Below, piece after piece: positions 1-6,144 of a stretch of 12,665 bases of DNA. The stretch is from contig JAFGLK010000124.1 in NCBI GenBank assembly GCA_016928125.1, positions 1 through 12,665 of the forward strand. Direction: 5' to 3'. The notes beneath the pieces are model-generated. The model did not search any database. It saw nothing but the letters and a program-made list of their open reading frames with translations, and had not been told where the DNA came from. This stretch comes from Anaerolineae bacterium. Lineage in GTDB: Bacteria; Chloroflexota; Anaerolineae; UBA1429. The position numbers were made by a program, and so were the translations under genes. The number at the start of each line of letters is the position of its first letter. The first letter of the stretch is position 1.

Positions 1-87
1 GAGCGGTCCGGCGGCCCGAAGGGCCAGCAGAGCATGCGGATCACTGGTGAGGAGTGCCTGACTCGGCGCTCGTCGCGGTGTCGTGCT
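1..87. other. Window edge, no gene recognised
   Basis: This short stretch lies downstream of the minus-strand YcxB-like gene. I see no convincing reading frame in it. A small perfect inverted repeat, GGCCC-gaa-GGGCC, occupies 13-25. It has no T-run on either side, so I do not call it a terminator. It could belong to the 3' end of a gene that starts outside the window. Confidence 0.4.
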
Positions 88-672
88 CTACGCGGCGCCC
101 CTGAGCGTCGCGATGAGCGCGGCCGCCAGGGCCAGGGCCAGAATCACCATCACCGGACTCCAGATGCGCTCGCGGAGGTTCCGGGTGCCTCTGGGCACCC
201 GGGCGCGCACCAGCGAGCCGAAGGCCTCCCAGTCGCTGAGGCTGGAGAAAAAGCTACGAGACAGCGCGCTAAAGGCGCCGGGCGTTGCATAGAGCATGAT
301 CAGGCCAGGCCGCTCGCGATACATCACATAGTCGCGCCAGCGGATGATCGCTCCGGCCTCGACCGGTCGGATGCCCTCGGGGCTGATGATCCCCGACTGG
401 GGCTGGCCAAAGGCATGGCTCCGCATCCAGACCTGGCGGACGGTCAGATAGGCCAGCCACCAGGGGGATGCAGCCAGGGCCACACTGAGAAAAGCGATGG
501 GCCAGAGGCGAGCGCCATTCAGGCCGCGCATCTCTGGATAGACGACCAGAGCGAGCGACAGAAGCGCCACCAACCCGCGCAACACCCAGCCCAGCGGATG
601 CGGCCGGTAGTGCACAGCGCAGGCCCGCAAGCAATCTCTCCAGCTCAGTTGCCCTCTGTAGCGGATCTCCAT
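88..672 (-). CDS. YcxB-like membrane protein
   Basis: A 194-aa protein resembling the YcxB-like family, whose function is not established. The N-terminal MEIRYRGQLSWRD segment and the C-terminal soluble part (about 95-160), ending in a FFSSLSDWEAFGSLV-type segment, fit that family: a short cytoplasmic start, a two-helix hairpin, then a small PH-like domain. Hydrophobic segments lie at about residues 28-46 and 57-78, and an extra one at about 170-190 near the C-terminus. The start at 672 was chosen because GAGGAAAG lies just upstream; the frame stays open to 783, but that extension is polar and has no family resemblance. The gene is transcribed away from the zinc-ribbon gene, from a promoter at 804-832. 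It appears to stand alone. Family assignment is by remembered sequence pattern only. Confidence 0.72.
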   Translation of the reverse strand: MEIRYRGQLSWRDCLRACAVHYRPHPLGWVLRGLVALLSLALVVYPEMRGLNGARLWPIAFLSVALAASPWWLAYLTVRQVWMRSHAFGQPQSGIISPEGIRPVEAGAIIRWRDYVMYRERPGLIMLYATPGAFSALSRSFFSSLSDWEAFGSLVRARVPRGTRNLRERIWSPVMVILALALAAALIATLRGAA

Positions 673-803
673 CCGAATCTTTCCTCGGCGCAGCAGACTG
701 CGTGTAGCTGCAACGCGATCATCGGCGCGCTCGCAAGGCATCCCCGCCTGACATATGCCGCCTCTCTTGACACATGGGCGCATCGTCCGTTGGGACGCCT
801 CGA

Positions 804-832
804 ACTATACTCAGGTCGTTCGCCTCTGTCGA
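804..832 (-). promoter_or_regulatory. Sigma-70-type promoter for YcxB-like gene
   Basis: Read on the minus strand, TCGACA (827-832) is followed by a 17-base spacer and TATAGT (804-809). Each hexamer differs from consensus at one position. Transcription would start near 797 and give a leader of about 125 bases before the start codon at 672. Confidence 0.55.
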
Positions 833-903
833 GCCTTGTTCAGACTGGGTCAAGGCTGACCGCATCCTACGAGCCAGCGCAGCCCCGTGGAATGACCCTG
901 CGT

Positions 904-933
904 TTGACCGGAGGTGGGCAGGCCCCGTAGAAT
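904..933 (+). promoter_or_regulatory. Sigma-70-type promoter for zinc-ribbon gene
   Basis: TTGACC (904-909), an 18-base spacer and TAGAAT (928-933) form a near-consensus promoter. Transcription would begin near 940, giving a leader of about 37 bases that carries the GAGGAG ribosome binding site at 966-971. Confidence 0.55.
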
Positions 934-976
934 ATGGGCGCCAGGCACCGCGTGGCACATCCAGATGAGGAGCAAG

Positions 977-2050
977 ATGGCGAAAAAGACGCTGGGCTAC
1001 GTCGAGCTGGAATGGACCTGTCCTTCGTGTAGCATGCGCAACCCGGGCAGCATCCGAACCTGCCGCAGTTGCGGCGCGGCCATGCCCGAGGGGGTCGAGT
1101 TTGAGCTCCCCGTCCAGCAGGAATTGGACACCAGCGAGGAGACCGCTCAGCGGGTCGCGGCCGGGCCCGATATCCTCTGCCCCTACTGCGGCACGCGCAA
1201 TCGCGCCGACGCCTCCACCTGCACCCAGTGCGGAGGGGATCTGAGCGCCGGCACGCGCCGCGAGAGCGGCCAGGTGTTGGGCGCCTATGACGCCAGCGCG
1301 AAACCGGCACTCATCTGTCCCCACTGTGGGGCTGAGAATCCGGCCACGGCGTTTACATGCTCGCAGTGCGGCGGCAGCCTGGCGCGCCCCGAGGTGCCAG
1401 AGCCGGCGCAAGAGATAGCCACAGCTCCCAAACGGCGCCTTCTGCCCGTGATCCTCATCTTGCTGGCTCTCTTCGCTTGCGTGGCGGGCCTGCTGCTGCT
1501 CACCCGCGGCTCTGGGGAGACGGTGGCCGAGGTAGAGGATGTGCGCTGGACCTACAGCATCGCGCTCGAGCAATTGGTGCCGGTGACGCGCGAGGGCTGG
1601 CGCGATCAGGTTCCCGCCGAGGCCCGCGCGCTCGAGTGCACCCAGCGCGTGCGCCAGATCGTGGACGAGCCCGTGGCCGGGGCGCGCGAGGTGTGCCGCA
1701 CCCCCTACGTGGTCGACACGGGCACCGGCCAGGGCCAAGTGGTACAGGACTGCCAGTACCATGTTTCAGATGACTGGTGCCGCTACACCGTGCTGGTGTG
1801 GCAGATGGTCCCAGGTCCGCAGCTCAGCGGAAGCGACCTGCGTCCGCAATGGCCGCCGCTCAGCCTCGCAAGGGATCAGCGTGCCGAAGCGCGCAGCGAA
1901 AACTACACCGTCATCCTGAACGACGACGGCCAGCGCTACACCTACGAGCCCCGCACCCTGAGCGAATTCCAACGCTTTACGCCGGGCAGCCGCTGGAAGA
2001 TCACCACCAACGCCCTGGGGGGCGTGATATCGGTCGAGTCTGCGGACTAG
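977..2050 (+). CDS. Triple zinc-ribbon, single-pass membrane protein
   Basis: A 357-aa protein with three double-CxxC zinc ribbons in the N-terminal half: Cys15/18/29/32, Cys68/71/82/85 and Cys114/117/128/131. Each follows the CPxCGxxNPxxxxxCxxCG pattern and should bind one zinc. A basic KRR and one membrane helix (about 155-176) follow, then an exported C-terminal domain of about 180 residues with five cysteines. The topology therefore puts the ribbons in the cytoplasm. I recall similar C-terminal domains from uncharacterised Chloroflexota proteins, but know no function; a sensor or scaffold role is only a guess. The ATG at 977 is chosen because GAGGAG lies five bases upstream; the frame extends back to 914 without a binding site. 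It has its own promoter at 904-933 and converges on the sulfatase gene, 32 bases away. Confidence 0.85.
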   Translation: MAKKTLGYVELEWTCPSCSMRNPGSIRTCRSCGAAMPEGVEFELPVQQELDTSEETAQRVAAGPDILCPYCGTRNRADASTCTQCGGDLSAGTRRESGQVLGAYDASAKPALICPHCGAENPATAFTCSQCGGSLARPEVPEPAQEIATAPKRRLLPVILILLALFACVAGLLLLTRGSGETVAEVEDVRWTYSIALEQLVPVTREGWRDQVPAEARALECTQRVRQIVDEPVAGAREVCRTPYVVDTGTGQGQVVQDCQYHVSDDWCRYTVLVWQMVPGPQLSGSDLRPQWPPLSLARDQRAEARSENYTVILNDDGQRYTYEPRTLSEFQRFTPGSRWKITTNALGGVISVESAD

Positions 2051-2082
2051 CGACCACCTTACACCCTACTGTAACTGCCGCC

Positions 2083-3414
2083 TCACGGCTCGAACTCGTG
2101 TCCAGGCAGGTTGGGCCGATCAGGGTGGCTGTCGTGCTTCTCGAACGGATCACTGGTCTGCAGGCACCACTCCCAGAGAAGGTCGCGGTGCTGCTGTAGC
2201 AGATCGGCGTATCGGTTTTCCACTGCCAAGTTGACCATCTCGCCCGGGTCGTTGGCCAAGTCAATCAGTTGTTCCCGGTACTTGCCATAGGAGTAGAGGG
2301 CATATTTGTGCCGTTGGGTGCGCACCATGCGCGCCTCGATGCGTGGCGCCAGGCGAGACTCGGCGTACACCGCCCTATGCCATGAGTCGGGCTCGCGCCC
2401 TTCGGCCAGGTCGCGCAAGCTGCGCCCGAGTAGATCGTCCGACGGCGCTATGGCCGCATAGTCGCAGAGGGTGGGCAGAAGGTCAAGCCCCTGCGCGACC
2501 AGATGGTTGTCGTCCTGTGCGCCAGCCCGGGTCACACCTTTGAGACTGACGATCAGCGGCACGCGCATCACCTCGTCGTATAGGACGCTCTTCTGGTTCC
2601 AGTGGTGGGCGCCCATGCCATCGCCATGGTCGCTGGTCAGCACGATCAGCGTCTGCTCCTCTAGATCATGAGCGCGCAAGCTGGCCAGGATACGCCCGAT
2701 CTCGCCATCCACCTTTTCCACCAACCGAAAGTAGGCCTGCCGATAATGGCGCCAATCCTCCGGCGTGAAGCTCACCGTGGGATAGACCCGTCGTTCCGAC
2801 GCTTGTGCCCAGCGGATGGCCTCGGGCTCAAAAGCGGGAATGGCGTAGTTGAGCGGCAGGTTGGGGCAGTCCTGGGTGGGTGCATCGGCCACTGGCCCCC
2901 AGGGCAGCACCTGATGGCGGGCCCACTCGCAGATGTTGTGGGGATTGTCAAACGAAGCGACCATGAAAAAGGGCTGCGCTCGGTCGCCAGCCGCATAGTT
3001 AGCCAGATAGGTGCTGCAAGCCTCCCCCAGATGGGCATCGTCAAAGCCGCAGATCGTGCGAAAGCCGTGCTCACGATCGGGCATGGCGATCTCGGGCACG
3101 TGCCATTTTCCGCCGTAGACGCAATCATAGCCGGCGCGCTGGAAGAGCCAGCCCAACTCCTCCTGGCGGAAGGGCTCGGCGATGGGCTCATTATTGCCGC
3201 TGATGCCGATCTCATGGGGCATCCGCCCGGTGAAGATGGCCGCGCGCGAGGGCGTGCACAGGGGATAGCTGCAATAGGCCTGCCGGAAAAGCACGCCCGT
3301 CTCGGCCAGGCTATCCATGGCCGGCGTGCGCAACGCATCATTTCCGGCGCAGCTCATGGCCGCATGGGACTGCTGATCGGTGATGATGAGCAGTATATTG
3401 GGGCGCATTGGCAT
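2083..3414 (-). CDS. Sulfatase, Cys-type (arylsulfatase family)
   Basis: A 443-aa alkaline-phosphatase-superfamily sulfatase that should hydrolyse a sulfate ester or sulfamate. The N-terminus has the NILLIITDQQ metal-binding segment (Asp13, Gln14). The catalytic signature C-T-P-S-R at 53-57 is the substrate for oxidation of Cys53 to formylglycine. GGKWH at 101-105 and PH at 158-159 supply the usual Lys and His, and SDHGD at 261-265 with Lys275 completes the metal and sulfate site. The fold is complete, and the length fits shorter members of the family. There is no signal peptide, so it is probably cytoplasmic, and the substrate cannot be read from the sequence. The start at 3414 (MPMRPN) is ten bases after AGGAG; an in-frame TTG at 3453 was not used. 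It lies 48 bases after the AbrB-family gene and is probably cotranscribed with it. Confidence 0.92.
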   Translation of the reverse strand: MPMRPNILLIITDQQSHAAMSCAGNDALRTPAMDSLAETGVLFRQAYCSYPLCTPSRAAIFTGRMPHEIGISGNNEPIAEPFRQEELGWLFQRAGYDCVYGGKWHVPEIAMPDREHGFRTICGFDDAHLGEACSTYLANYAAGDRAQPFFMVASFDNPHNICEWARHQVLPWGPVADAPTQDCPNLPLNYAIPAFEPEAIRWAQASERRVYPTVSFTPEDWRHYRQAYFRLVEKVDGEIGRILASLRAHDLEEQTLIVLTSDHGDGMGAHHWNQKSVLYDEVMRVPLIVSLKGVTRAGAQDDNHLVAQGLDLLPTLCDYAAIAPSDDLLGRSLRDLAEGREPDSWHRAVYAESRLAPRIEARMVRTQRHKYALYSYGKYREQLIDLANDPGEMVNLAVENRYADLLQQHRDLLWEWCLQTSDPFEKHDSHPDRPNLPGHEFEP

Positions 3415-3462
3415 GTCTGAGAGACTCCTTTCACTCACCCCAGCGGAGGGCAAGCCAAGCCG

Positions 3463-4548
3463 CTAACCAGCCGCCTCGGCTTGAGGCACGCTGCGTTGGC
3501 TCGAGACGCGAATCAAGAAGGGCATGGCCAACATGATCAGGATCAGACGGGAAAGGTGCATGGCCGCCACCAGCTGCGGGTCGGCGTCCAGATCAGAGGC
3601 CAGCAGGACCATGGTATCGGCGCCGCCCGGGGCGCTGCCCACGATGGCGGTCACCAGATCCAGCGAGCTGACTTGCGCCAGCACCCAGCCCAACCCCAAG
3701 GCCATCAGGATGAGACAGGCCGTCATCAGGATCCCCGAGAGGGCATAGGGCTTGAAATCGTGGAGCGCAGCGCGGGTGAGTGTCGCGCCCACGCCCACGC
3801 CGATGACCAGTTGGGCCACGAGCGAGTAGGCGCCGGGCAAGCCGGGCAGGCGCAGCCACAACGGGTTGAACACGGCAGCCGCAAGCATGCCGCCCAGCAT
3901 GCCTCCCGCCGGCAGGCGGAGGCGCTCGGCGCCAAAGCCCACCAGCAGGCCGATCGTGGTCAGCAGGATGATCCGGAGCAAAGCAGCTGCCGGAGCAGCG
4001 CCCGGCCCGGCAAGTGCGACCGCCGCGCCCTCTGCTGCCGGAAAGCGAGCGCGCACCAGGAGTGGCACCACCAGTTGAACACTGATGTAGCGAACCAAGT
4101 GCATGCTGGCCACCACGGCCCCCTCACCACCCAGGTCGTCTGCCAGGGCCACCATCGCGGACAGGCCGCCGGGCGATGAGGAACAAAGCGCCGTGACCAG
4201 CGGCATGTCGGTGGCGCGCCGGATGACGCGCGCGAGGAGCAGGCCCAGCGCCATCATGACCGTGATCATGAACAGCACCGGCAGCATGGCGCGGCCGATA
4301 GCCTCGACAGTCTCGGGTGTCACCTGTACGCCGATGGCCAGGCCCAGGCAGATGCGCGCCAGCGCCTTCATCCAACCAGGGGGCGCTTCGATCGGGCCAT
4401 TGGCGAGGCGCAGCGCGCCCGTCAAGAGCAGCGCCCCCGTCAGTCCACCGCCGGGAAAGCGCGTCCAGCGCGCGGCGAGCATGCCCACAAGGCCCACAAC
4501 GAGACCGAGCGCCACCCGGCGCGAGAGACCCCAGCGACGCAACGACAC
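3463..4548 (-). CDS. AbrB-family membrane transporter/protein
   Basis: A 361-aa, very hydrophobic protein of the AbrB membrane family (the Pfam AbrB permease-like family once labelled 'ammonia monooxygenase', not the AbrB transcription factor). Two homologous halves are visible. The first has SSSPGGLSAM (123-132) with Asp-Asp and MHLVR (149-153). The second has GSAPGGADTM (304-313) with MHLSR (330-334). This internal duplication is typical of the family, which is predicted to transport small organic acids or other metabolites; no substrate can be assigned. The start is GTG at 4548, supported by a strong GGAGG seven bases upstream. It heads the unit that continues into the sulfatase, so import or export of a sulfated compound or its product is a possible but unproven link. 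Confidence 0.88.
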   Translation of the reverse strand: MSLRRWGLSRRVALGLVVGLVGMLAARWTRFPGGGLTGALLLTGALRLANGPIEAPPGWMKALARICLGLAIGVQVTPETVEAIGRAMLPVLFMITVMMALGLLLARVIRRATDMPLVTALCSSSPGGLSAMVALADDLGGEGAVVASMHLVRYISVQLVVPLLVRARFPAAEGAAVALAGPGAAPAAALLRIILLTTIGLLVGFGAERLRLPAGGMLGGMLAAAVFNPLWLRLPGLPGAYSLVAQLVIGVGVGATLTRAALHDFKPYALSGILMTACLILMALGLGWVLAQVSSLDLVTAIVGSAPGGADTMVLLASDLDADPQLVAAMHLSRLILIMLAMPFLIRVSSQRSVPQAEAAG

Positions 4549-4561
4549 AGACTATCCTCCA
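4549..4561 (-). promoter_or_regulatory. Ribosome binding site that fixes a GTG start
   Basis: The minus strand reads GGAGGATAGTCT directly before the GTG at 4548. GGAGG with a seven-base spacer is near ideal, and it decides for GTG because no in-frame ATG near the N-terminus has such a site. Confidence 0.65.
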
Positions 4562-4605
4562 AAGACTCGAGGCAGCTTCTCCGGGCGACACAAGAAGACC
4601 TGCTG

Positions 4606-4633
4606 ATGATAGCTGTTCGTGGGGGTTTGTCGA
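4606..4633 (-). promoter_or_regulatory. Sigma-70-type promoter for transporter-sulfatase unit
   Basis: On the minus strand TCGACA (4628-4633) is followed by 16 bases and TATCAT (4606-4611), each one mismatch from consensus. Transcription would start near 4599, about 50 bases before the GTG start at 4548. It lies back to back with the promoter of the SARP regulator. Confidence 0.55.
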
Positions 4634-4661
4634 ATTGGGGCTGGAAAGTCCGCACGCGCGG

Positions 4662-4690
4662 TGGACTCTGGGCCACGACACCTTTATAAT
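4662..4690 (+). promoter_or_regulatory. Sigma-70-type promoter for SARP regulator
   Basis: A perfect TATAAT (4685-4690) is preceded at 17 bases by TGGACT (4662-4667), which keeps four of six consensus bases. Transcription would begin near 4697, with a leader of about 33 bases holding the AGGA ribosome binding site. The good -10 and unbroken spacing suggest constitutive basal expression of the regulator. Confidence 0.6.
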
Positions 4691-4729
4691 GCGCTTGCGC
4701 GTTTCGTCTCATGCAGAAAGGATAGCGCG

Positions 4730-5788
4730 ATGGGTGGCGGTCAAGCGCAGGCATCCTCGGACCTCACCGATCCGAGTTCCCAGGCGTCGGATCCTGAATC
4801 CTCTCATGATCTGGAGAGCGTCCTGGCGTCGATGATGGCCCTGGAGCAAGATGTGCGCGCCGCCCAGAGCCAGTTGCGCCAGTTGTCAGCCGGATTCGAT
4901 CGCCAACTGGCCGGTTTGGCTCGCTGCCGCGAGCTGGTAACCTCCCTGCTGCATACCGAGACCACGCCGGAGCCCGGTATGCCTGCTGTTGAGGCCGAGC
5001 AGGGATTGCGCATTCGCTGCTTTGGCCAGTTTGAAGTATCCGTAGGCGCTCGCCCCATCCCCCTGGATCGCAGCGGCAAGGGCTACAGCATCCTCAAATA
5101 CCTGGCTGTTCACTCTGGCAAACCGGTGCAGCGAGACGTTCTGCTCGCGACTCTTTGGCCGGATACCGATTCGGCCACGGCCAATAACCGCCTCAAGGGC
5201 GCCGTGTATCGCTTGCGCCGGCTGCTCTCTGGCGATGAGAGGACGGATCAGTCCGAGCAGTATATCATCTTCCGCAACGGGTGCTACCTACTGGAGTCGA
5301 ATCCCACCGTTTGGGTGGACATCAAGGCCTTTGAGGGCGCATGGCTGGTGGGGAGCCGTCTGGAGCGCGCCGGCCAGCTGGCGCAAGCCATCCCATACTA
5401 TGTGCGCGCAGAGGCGCTATATGGCGACGACCTATTGAAGGACGATCTCTCCGAGGAGTGGGCTCTTGTCCTGCGCGAGCACTTTCGAGACACGTACCTC
5501 ACCATCCTGGACAAGCTGAGTCGCTATTGGCTACGAACGGGGCACCTGGATCAGGCGCTCGATGGCTGGAAAAAGATCCTGGCGCGCGATCCTTGGCGTG
5601 AGGATGCCTATCGCCATCTGATGGCCTGCCTGGCAGAGAGCGGCAACCGCGCGCTCGCCCTGCGCTGGTATGAGCTCTGTCTGCATGTACTCAATGAACA
5701 GATTGGCATCGACCCGGAACCGGAGACCGTCGAGCTCTACGAAAGCATCTGCGCAGGCCAAGAGGTCTCCAAATGGTTGGTAGCGTGA
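4730..5788 (+). CDS. SARP/BTAD-family transcriptional regulator with coiled-coil N-terminus
   Basis: A 352-aa regulator. Residues 1-26 are Ser/Asp-rich and disordered, and 27-75 form a likely coiled coil rich in Leu, Gln and Ala. Residues 93-190 are an OmpR-type winged helix: GLRIRCFGQFEV opening strands, a positioning helix around QRDVLLATLWPD, and a recognition helix at 150-167 (ANNRLKGAVYRLRRLL). Residues 195-345 form the TPR-like bacterial transcriptional activation domain, with paired helices such as GHLDQALDGWKKIL and the IGIDPEPE ending typical of the family. SARPs bind 11-bp direct repeats near the -10 and recruit RNA polymerase; such repeats occur just downstream at 5822-5865. The coiled coil is not usual in short SARPs and may serve dimerisation or partner sensing. 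The ATG at 4730 has AGGA seven bases upstream; the longer frame from 4619 would overlap the promoter. Confidence 0.9.
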   Translation: MGGGQAQASSDLTDPSSQASDPESSHDLESVLASMMALEQDVRAAQSQLRQLSAGFDRQLAGLARCRELVTSLLHTETTPEPGMPAVEAEQGLRIRCFGQFEVSVGARPIPLDRSGKGYSILKYLAVHSGKPVQRDVLLATLWPDTDSATANNRLKGAVYRLRRLLSGDERTDQSEQYIIFRNGCYLLESNPTVWVDIKAFEGAWLVGSRLERAGQLAQAIPYYVRAEALYGDDLLKDDLSEEWALVLREHFRDTYLTILDKLSRYWLRTGHLDQALDGWKKILARDPWREDAYRHLMACLAESGNRALALRWYELCLHVLNEQIGIDPEPETVELYESICAGQEVSKWLVA

Positions 5789-5821
5789 AGCAACCGCATG
5801 CACCTTCCCCCGATATAGCAT

Positions 5822-5865
5822 AACCGCATACAAACCATCGCCTAATCATCGGACAACTGCTGTGT
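5822..5865 (+). repeat. Four tandem 11-bp direct repeats, putative SARP operator
   Basis: Four units in exact 11-base register: AACCGCATACA, AACCATCGCCT, AATCATCGGAC and AACTGCTGTGT. All begin with AA, then C/T C/T, and units two and three share seven of their first eight bases. The array ends two bases before the -10 at 5868, where SARP proteins bind repeats one helical turn apart to replace a missing -35. An extra copy of AACCGCAT lies at 5792-5799, thirty bases before the first unit. The SARP encoded directly upstream is the obvious candidate to bind here. This is inferred from layout only. Confidence 0.55.
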
Positions 5866-5873
5866 GCTACAAT
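5865..5873 (+). promoter_or_regulatory. Extended -10 promoter of the eCIS-type operon
   Basis: TGC-TACAAT is an extended -10 (TGn at 5865-5867, hexamer at 5868-5873). No -35 resembling TTGACA exists at 16-18 bases; the direct repeats occupy that place, which suggests activator dependence. Transcription would start near 5880 and give a leader of about 34 bases before the ATG at 5914. Confidence 0.55.
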
Positions 5874-5913
5874 GGGGGCAAAAGCTGACGGCGTATCCTC
5901 GCTTGGAGGGACG

Positions 5914-6144
5914 ATGCGTGGCTATACATCGTTTGTGGTGCGCATCTGGTCCGATGGACAAAGCCGATCACACGGCACCATTCAGCATGTTGCCAGCGGT
6001 GATAGCCTGAGCTTCCTGGATCTGCAAGCCATCATTCCCTTCATCACCAGCCACACCACTCTACCCTCAGAAGCTGCTCGTGGGCCTGGTCCAGAGAACC
6101 TCAAGGCGGATGGAGATCCCGCCAATGGTAGACGCAAGCGCTGA
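5914..6144 (+). CDS. Small conserved-type protein heading the ATPase operon
   Basis: A 76-aa protein with no recognised function. Residues 1-47 look like a compact beta-rich domain: a VRIW strand, a Gly-containing turn, then GTIQHVASGDSLSF and a hydrophobic helix DLQAIIPFI. I recall comparable small proteins of the form 'SFVVRVW...G.V.HV.SGE...F.DL..l..FI' from Chloroflexota and related bacteria, often beside regulators, but know of no experimental role. Residues 48-76 are Pro/Gly/charged and probably disordered. The ATG at 5914 has a strong GGAGG four bases upstream. It is the first gene after the repeat-bearing promoter, and its 3' end overlaps the ATPase start by 20 bases, so the two are probably translationally coupled. 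Confidence 0.68.
   Translation: MRGYTSFVVRIWSDGQSRSHGTIQHVASGDSLSFLDLQAIIPFITSHTTLPSEAARGPGPENLKADGDPANGRRKR

Larger units (their letters stand above)
673..976. other. Divergent intergenic region with two promoters
   Basis: About 300 bases separate the YcxB-like gene (leftward) and the zinc-ribbon gene (rightward). It holds one good promoter for each direction, listed separately, and both ribosome binding sites. A perfect TTGACA at 767-772 on the plus strand has no -10 at a usable distance; the nearest, TATACT at 806-811, is 33 bases away. No small gene or RNA structure was recognised. An open frame on the plus strand across much of this region belongs to a shadow of the YcxB-like gene. Confidence 0.55.

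Noticed and set aside
13..25. GGCCC-gaa-GGGCC hairpin
   Set aside because: The stem is only five pairs and no T-run follows on either strand, so a terminator call is not supported.
767..811. Perfect TTGACA followed by TATACT on the plus strand
   Set aside because: The spacing is 33 bases, far from 16-18. The same bases are better explained by the minus-strand promoter at 804-832.
34..930. 298-aa open frame on the plus strand
   Set aside because: It is antisense to the YcxB-like gene, is rich in Arg/Gln/Pro with no fold pattern, and has no ribosome binding site. High GC leaves such frames open by chance.
719..1762. 347-aa open frame on the minus strand
   Set aside because: It is a mirror of the zinc-ribbon gene, rich in Ala/Arg/His/Gly, without domain pattern.
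2051..2082. Possible bidirectional terminator between convergent genes
   Set aside because: The 32 bases show no stem of useful length and no T-run.
5872..5913. Upstream ATG at 5872 as start of the small protein
   Set aside because: It lies inside the -10 hexamer region, and only the ATG at 5914 has a GGAGG site.
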